A stretch of DNA of 8,068 bases from Bacteroidia bacterium. Its GTDB lineage: Bacteria; Bacteroidota; Bacteroidia; Flavobacteriales; Flavobacteriaceae. Positions 6,113 to 8,068 of the stretch are shown one piece after another. How positions within the stretch are numbered: the first letter of the stretch is position 1; each line of letters begins with the position of its first letter. The stretch lies in contig JAUIJW010000101.1 of NCBI GenBank assembly GCA_030431085.1, positions 1-8,068 on the forward strand, in the 5' to 3' direction. Both the position numbers and the translations under genes were made by a program. Under the pieces are notes generated by a model. That model was not told the origin of the DNA. It did no database searches and saw nothing but the letters and a program-made list of their open reading frames with translations.

Positions 6113-6132
6113 ACTTCTAATTTATCTATTTA

Positions 6133-6819
6133 CTATTTTTCTTCTGGCGACATATATTTATAAACTGCTCCAGCGATAGCAGCGCCAATGATAGGTGCTA
6201 CCCAAAACAACCATAATTGTTGCAGGGCCCAACCGCCTACAAAAATAGCTTGACTTGTACTTCTGGCAGGGTTTACCGAAGTATTGGTTACAGGTATACT
6301 TATTAAATGTATTAGAGTTAATGCTAATCCAATAGCCAATCCTCCGAAACCTTTAGGGGCCTTAGAATGTGTAGCACCCAAAATCACTATTAAAAACATA
6401 AAGGTCATAACTATTTCTGTTACCAATGCAGCAGATAACCCATATTGATCTGGAGAATGTTCGCCATAGCCATTGGCAGCAAATCCGCCCAACTCAAAAC
6501 CTGCTTTACCACTGGCAATCATATATAGAATTCCGGCACCAGCCAAGCCTCCAAGCACTTGTGCTATGATGTAAGGAATAAGATCTTTTTTATCAAACCT
6601 ACCTCCAATCCACAGTCCTACAGATACTGCTGGATTTAAATGACAACCTGAGATATGACCTATAGCATACGCCATGGTTAAAACTGTAAGACCAAATGCC
6701 AATGCCACTCCGGTAAAACCGATACCTAACTCGGGGTAACCTGCGGCTAGAACGGCACTACCACATCCCCCAAGTACAAGCCAAAGGGTACCAATAAATT
6801 CTGCTAGTAATTTTTTCAT
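6133..6819 (-). CDS. aqpZ: Aquaporin Z, water channel
   Basis: This 228-aa inner-membrane MIP-family channel allows rapid passive water flux. It is strikingly similar to E. coli AqpZ along its whole length, including FTGVALAFGLTVLTMAYAIGH-type and LAIGLALTLIHLISIP-type stretches. Both NPA boxes are intact (62-64 in HLNPAVSVG and 183-185 in SVNPARSTS). The aromatic/arginine filter is that of a strict water channel: F42, H171, T180 and R186, so glycerol transport is unlikely. C19 matches the mercury-sensitive-type cysteine position near the start of helix 1. Six membrane helices and two half-helices fit the length. It follows the NTF2-like gene by 73 bases and is closed by an intrinsic terminator, so it is probably expressed on its own or as the tail of the upstream pair. 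Confidence 0.97.
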   Translation of the reverse strand: MKKLLAEFIGTLWLVLGGCGSAVLAAGYPELGIGFTGVALAFGLTVLTMAYAIGHISGCHLNPAVSVGLWIGGRFDKKDLIPYIIAQVLGGLAGAGILYMIASGKAGFELGGFAANGYGEHSPDQYGLSAALVTEIVMTFMFLIVILGATHSKAPKGFGGLAIGLALTLIHLISIPVTNTSVNPARSTSQAIFVGGWALQQLWLFWVAPIIGAAIAGAVYKYMSPEEK

Positions 6820-6848
6820 AAATAAATTTTTATCAAGGCATTTACAAT

Positions 6849-6861
6849 CAACACCCTGTTG
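6849..6861. repeat. Small hairpin-forming dyad in the aqpZ leader
   Basis: CAACA and TGTTG arms surround CCC, and the stem can extend by two more pairs past one mismatch. It lies between the NTF2-like gene and aqpZ. No U run follows on either strand, so it is not a standard terminator. It might be a leader hairpin or an operator. Confidence 0.25.
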
Positions 6862-6873
6862 GTTAATTAATTA

Positions 6874-6904
6874 TAAATATATAAAATAAAAGTTATGGTA
6901 GCAA
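6874..6904 (-). promoter_or_regulatory. Weak candidate promoter for aqpZ
   Basis: Minus-strand TATATTTA (6881-6874) is one base from the -7 consensus TAnnTTTG. A TTG at 6904-6902 lies 20 bases further upstream, an acceptable -33 spacing. The leader would be about 50 bases and include the small dyad at 6849-6861. A/T-rich background makes chance matches likely. Confidence 0.25.
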
Positions 6905-7369
6905 TGTATAATGACCATGGATACAGAGCCATTTACCATTTTCTTTCACAAAAATCCTTGTAGATTTTCCTTTGGTAGCAAAAGTTTCTCCATTAGTAAT
7001 TCCGCTATCCGACCAATAATAGGTTATCCAAGCTGTATTTTCTCGAATAGAAATTCGAGGGTCAATCATTTCTGTATGAATATTTTTAGATTCTTGAACC
7101 CATTCTGTAACCCCTGTTATTTCAGCTGCTTTCCCAACCCTTAAAATAGAATCGGTTTCTCCGAATTGAGTAAATTCAGGATGAACATAAGATGCATATG
7201 CCTCCATATCTTCCTTTTCTATAGCATCCCACATGGCAATAAGAGTATTCTTTATATTCTCTTTTTCTACTGCAAGATCATCTTTACTGTTACAACTGTA
7301 TTGTAACAAGCAAATTAATGACATTAATAAAAAAGCTATTTTACTTGTGTTTTTGTTAATCCTCTCCAT
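6893..7369 (-). CDS. NTF2-fold (SnoaL/DUF4440-like) lipoprotein
   Basis: A 158-aa secreted protein. The N-terminus MERINKNTSKIAFLLMSLIC...YSC is a lipoprotein signal with the lipobox ending at C26. The rest (about 34-158) is an NTF2-like cone fold of the SnoaL/DUF4440 type: a first helix IKNTLIAMWDAIEKEDMEAYASYVHPEF, then strands with AWITYYWSDSG, TRIFVKENGKWLCIHGHYTLLP. Such proteins range from ketosteroid-isomerase-like enzymes to non-catalytic binding domains; no activity is assigned. Just after the lipid-bearing cysteine comes NSKDD, a K/acidic patch resembling surface-export signals described for Bacteroidota lipoproteins. The start codon lies inside the end of the oxidoreductase gene (14-base overlap ATGGAGAGG...), so the two are co-transcribed and probably translationally coupled. 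Confidence 0.88.
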   Translation of the reverse strand: MERINKNTSKIAFLLMSLICLLQYSCNSKDDLAVEKENIKNTLIAMWDAIEKEDMEAYASYVHPEFTQFGETDSILRVGKAAEITGVTEWVQESKNIHTEMIDPRISIRENTAWITYYWSDSGITNGETFATKGKSTRIFVKENGKWLCIHGHYTLLP

Positions 7370-8068
7370 AATATTCTTTCCAAGTTATAGTTTTACCAGT
7401 CTTGGCAGCATATTTTGCCATCTCTAATATTTGTACAACCATTTTATTATTTTCTACAGATGATAAGCTGAATTCTTCCATACTTCCTCCTTCTTTAATT
7501 AGTTTGGTAAAAAACGCAAAAGGATCATGTTGACCTAGAGGCAAAAGGCTCGGTTTATAATTTATAAGTCCCTCTGTTTCGCTTACCTGCATTTCAAACT
7601 TCGCACTATTACAAACCATATATCCCGTTTTCCCATATATTTCCATATCCTTTCTACCATACGGCCAATTCCAAGATGGTTGTATCACTATTTCAGCATT
7701 TGGATATTTGAGTAAAATTGTAGCTTCATCATCTACTTTTGGATACATCTCAGGTTTTATTTGTTGGGTAATACAAGAAACAGATATTGGTTTTTCTCCT
7801 TGCATAAACCATGTAGTTAAATTTGCTCCATAACATCCAAAATCTGTTAATGCTCCTCCACCGTTCAATACCGGATCAGTAAGCCAATCTAAAAACTCTT
7901 GATTACATCCTATTTCTATAGGTCCTTGATGGCCTGTATAAAATATCATCCTTCTAATATCGCCGATAGGTTGTTGGCCTTTTATTAAATTATATGCATG
8001 ATGGGTACTTGCATACCAGGTAGTTTCATAATTGGTCATTAATTGAATTTTATGCTTATTAGCCGAAT
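7356..8068 (-). CDS. Gfo/Idh/MocA-family oxidoreductase, C-terminal part; 5' end cut by window
   Basis: This is the C-terminal 236 complete codons of a probable NAD(P)-dependent sugar or polyol dehydrogenase. The frame stays open through 8068 (codons SANKHKIQL precede the Met at 8039), so that Met is internal and the true start lies outside. The N-terminal Rossmann fold and the catalytic EKP lysine are therefore not visible. What remains is the substrate/oligomerisation domain: NYETTWYASTHHAYNLI, the family hallmark NGGGALTDFGCYGANL (about residues 59-74 counted from that Met), VDDEATILLKYPNAE, then SWNWPYGRKDMEIYGKTGYM and a C-terminal helix ending AAKTGKTITW. Substrate cannot be told. It overlaps the NTF2-like lipoprotein gene by 14 bases. 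The absence of an obvious polysaccharide-utilisation neighbour in the window leaves its pathway open. Confidence 0.92.
   Translation of the reverse strand, partial: SANKHKIQLMTNYETTWYASTHHAYNLIKGQQPIGDIRRMIFYTGHQGPIEIGCNQEFLDWLTDPVLNGGGALTDFGCYGANLTTWFMQGEKPISVSCITQQIKPEMYPKVDDEATILLKYPNAEIVIQPSWNWPYGRKDMEIYGKTGYMVCNSAKFEMQVSETEGLINYKPSLLPLGQHDPFAFFTKLIKEGGSMEEFSLSSVENNKMVVQILEMAKYAAKTGKTITWKEYYGED

Noticed and set aside
5473..6130. Moco or tungsten cofactor riboswitch upstream of the mod genes
   Set aside because: The gaps are only 12 and 96 bases, are A/T-rich, and contain nothing beyond the terminator and the short inverted repeat.
6911..7427. Two plus-strand ORFs (77 and 64 codons) opposite the NTF2-like lipoprotein gene
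   Set aside because: They are Phe/Ser/Ile-rich translations typical of reverse-strand A/T-rich DNA, and are fully covered by supported minus-strand genes.

Overview
The window looks like an ordinary stretch of a flavobacterial (Bacteroidota, probably marine Flavobacteriaceae) chromosome. The evidence is low GC, intergenic DNA that is almost pure A/T, very few Shine-Dalgarno sequences, a possible Bacteroidota-type -7 element (TAnnTTTG), and protein types typical of the group: an orphan CarboxypepD_reg-like protein, lipoprotein solute-binding proteins and a DUF1572/DinB protein. All eleven genes lie on the minus strand, so transcription runs from high to low coordinates. Both end genes are cut by the window.

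In transcription order, positions 8068-6893 hold the C-terminal two thirds of a Gfo/Idh/MocA oxidoreductase. Its 3' end overlaps a small NTF2-fold (SnoaL/DUF4440-like) lipoprotein by 14 bases. Positions 6819-6133 encode an aquaporin Z with both NPA motifs and the full water-channel selectivity filter. It is followed by a clear intrinsic terminator at 6069-6112.

Positions 6036-2785 form a tight five-gene block: a DUF1572/DinB-fold putative metalloprotein, then modA (molybdate-binding lipoprotein), a stand-alone di-Mop (ModG-like) protein, modB (permease) and modC (ATPase). The last four genes overlap end to end by 4, 7 and 4 bases, and modC starts with GTG. This is a complete high-affinity molybdate (possibly also tungstate) importer with a dedicated oxyanion-binding Mop protein. 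A weak hairpin follows modC.

Positions 2703-1 carry envelope genes: a secreted CarboxypepD_reg-like protein of unknown role with its own candidate promoter, a secreted protein of unknown family, and the start of a class A penicillin-binding protein with the GT51 glycosyltransferase motifs.

No mobile element, CRISPR array, tRNA, rRNA or defence system is visible, and no stretch longer than about 100 bases lacks a gene. The points most worth a second look are the molybdate operon with its extra Mop gene and the mutually exclusive RNA hairpins at the aqpZ/DUF1572 junction.
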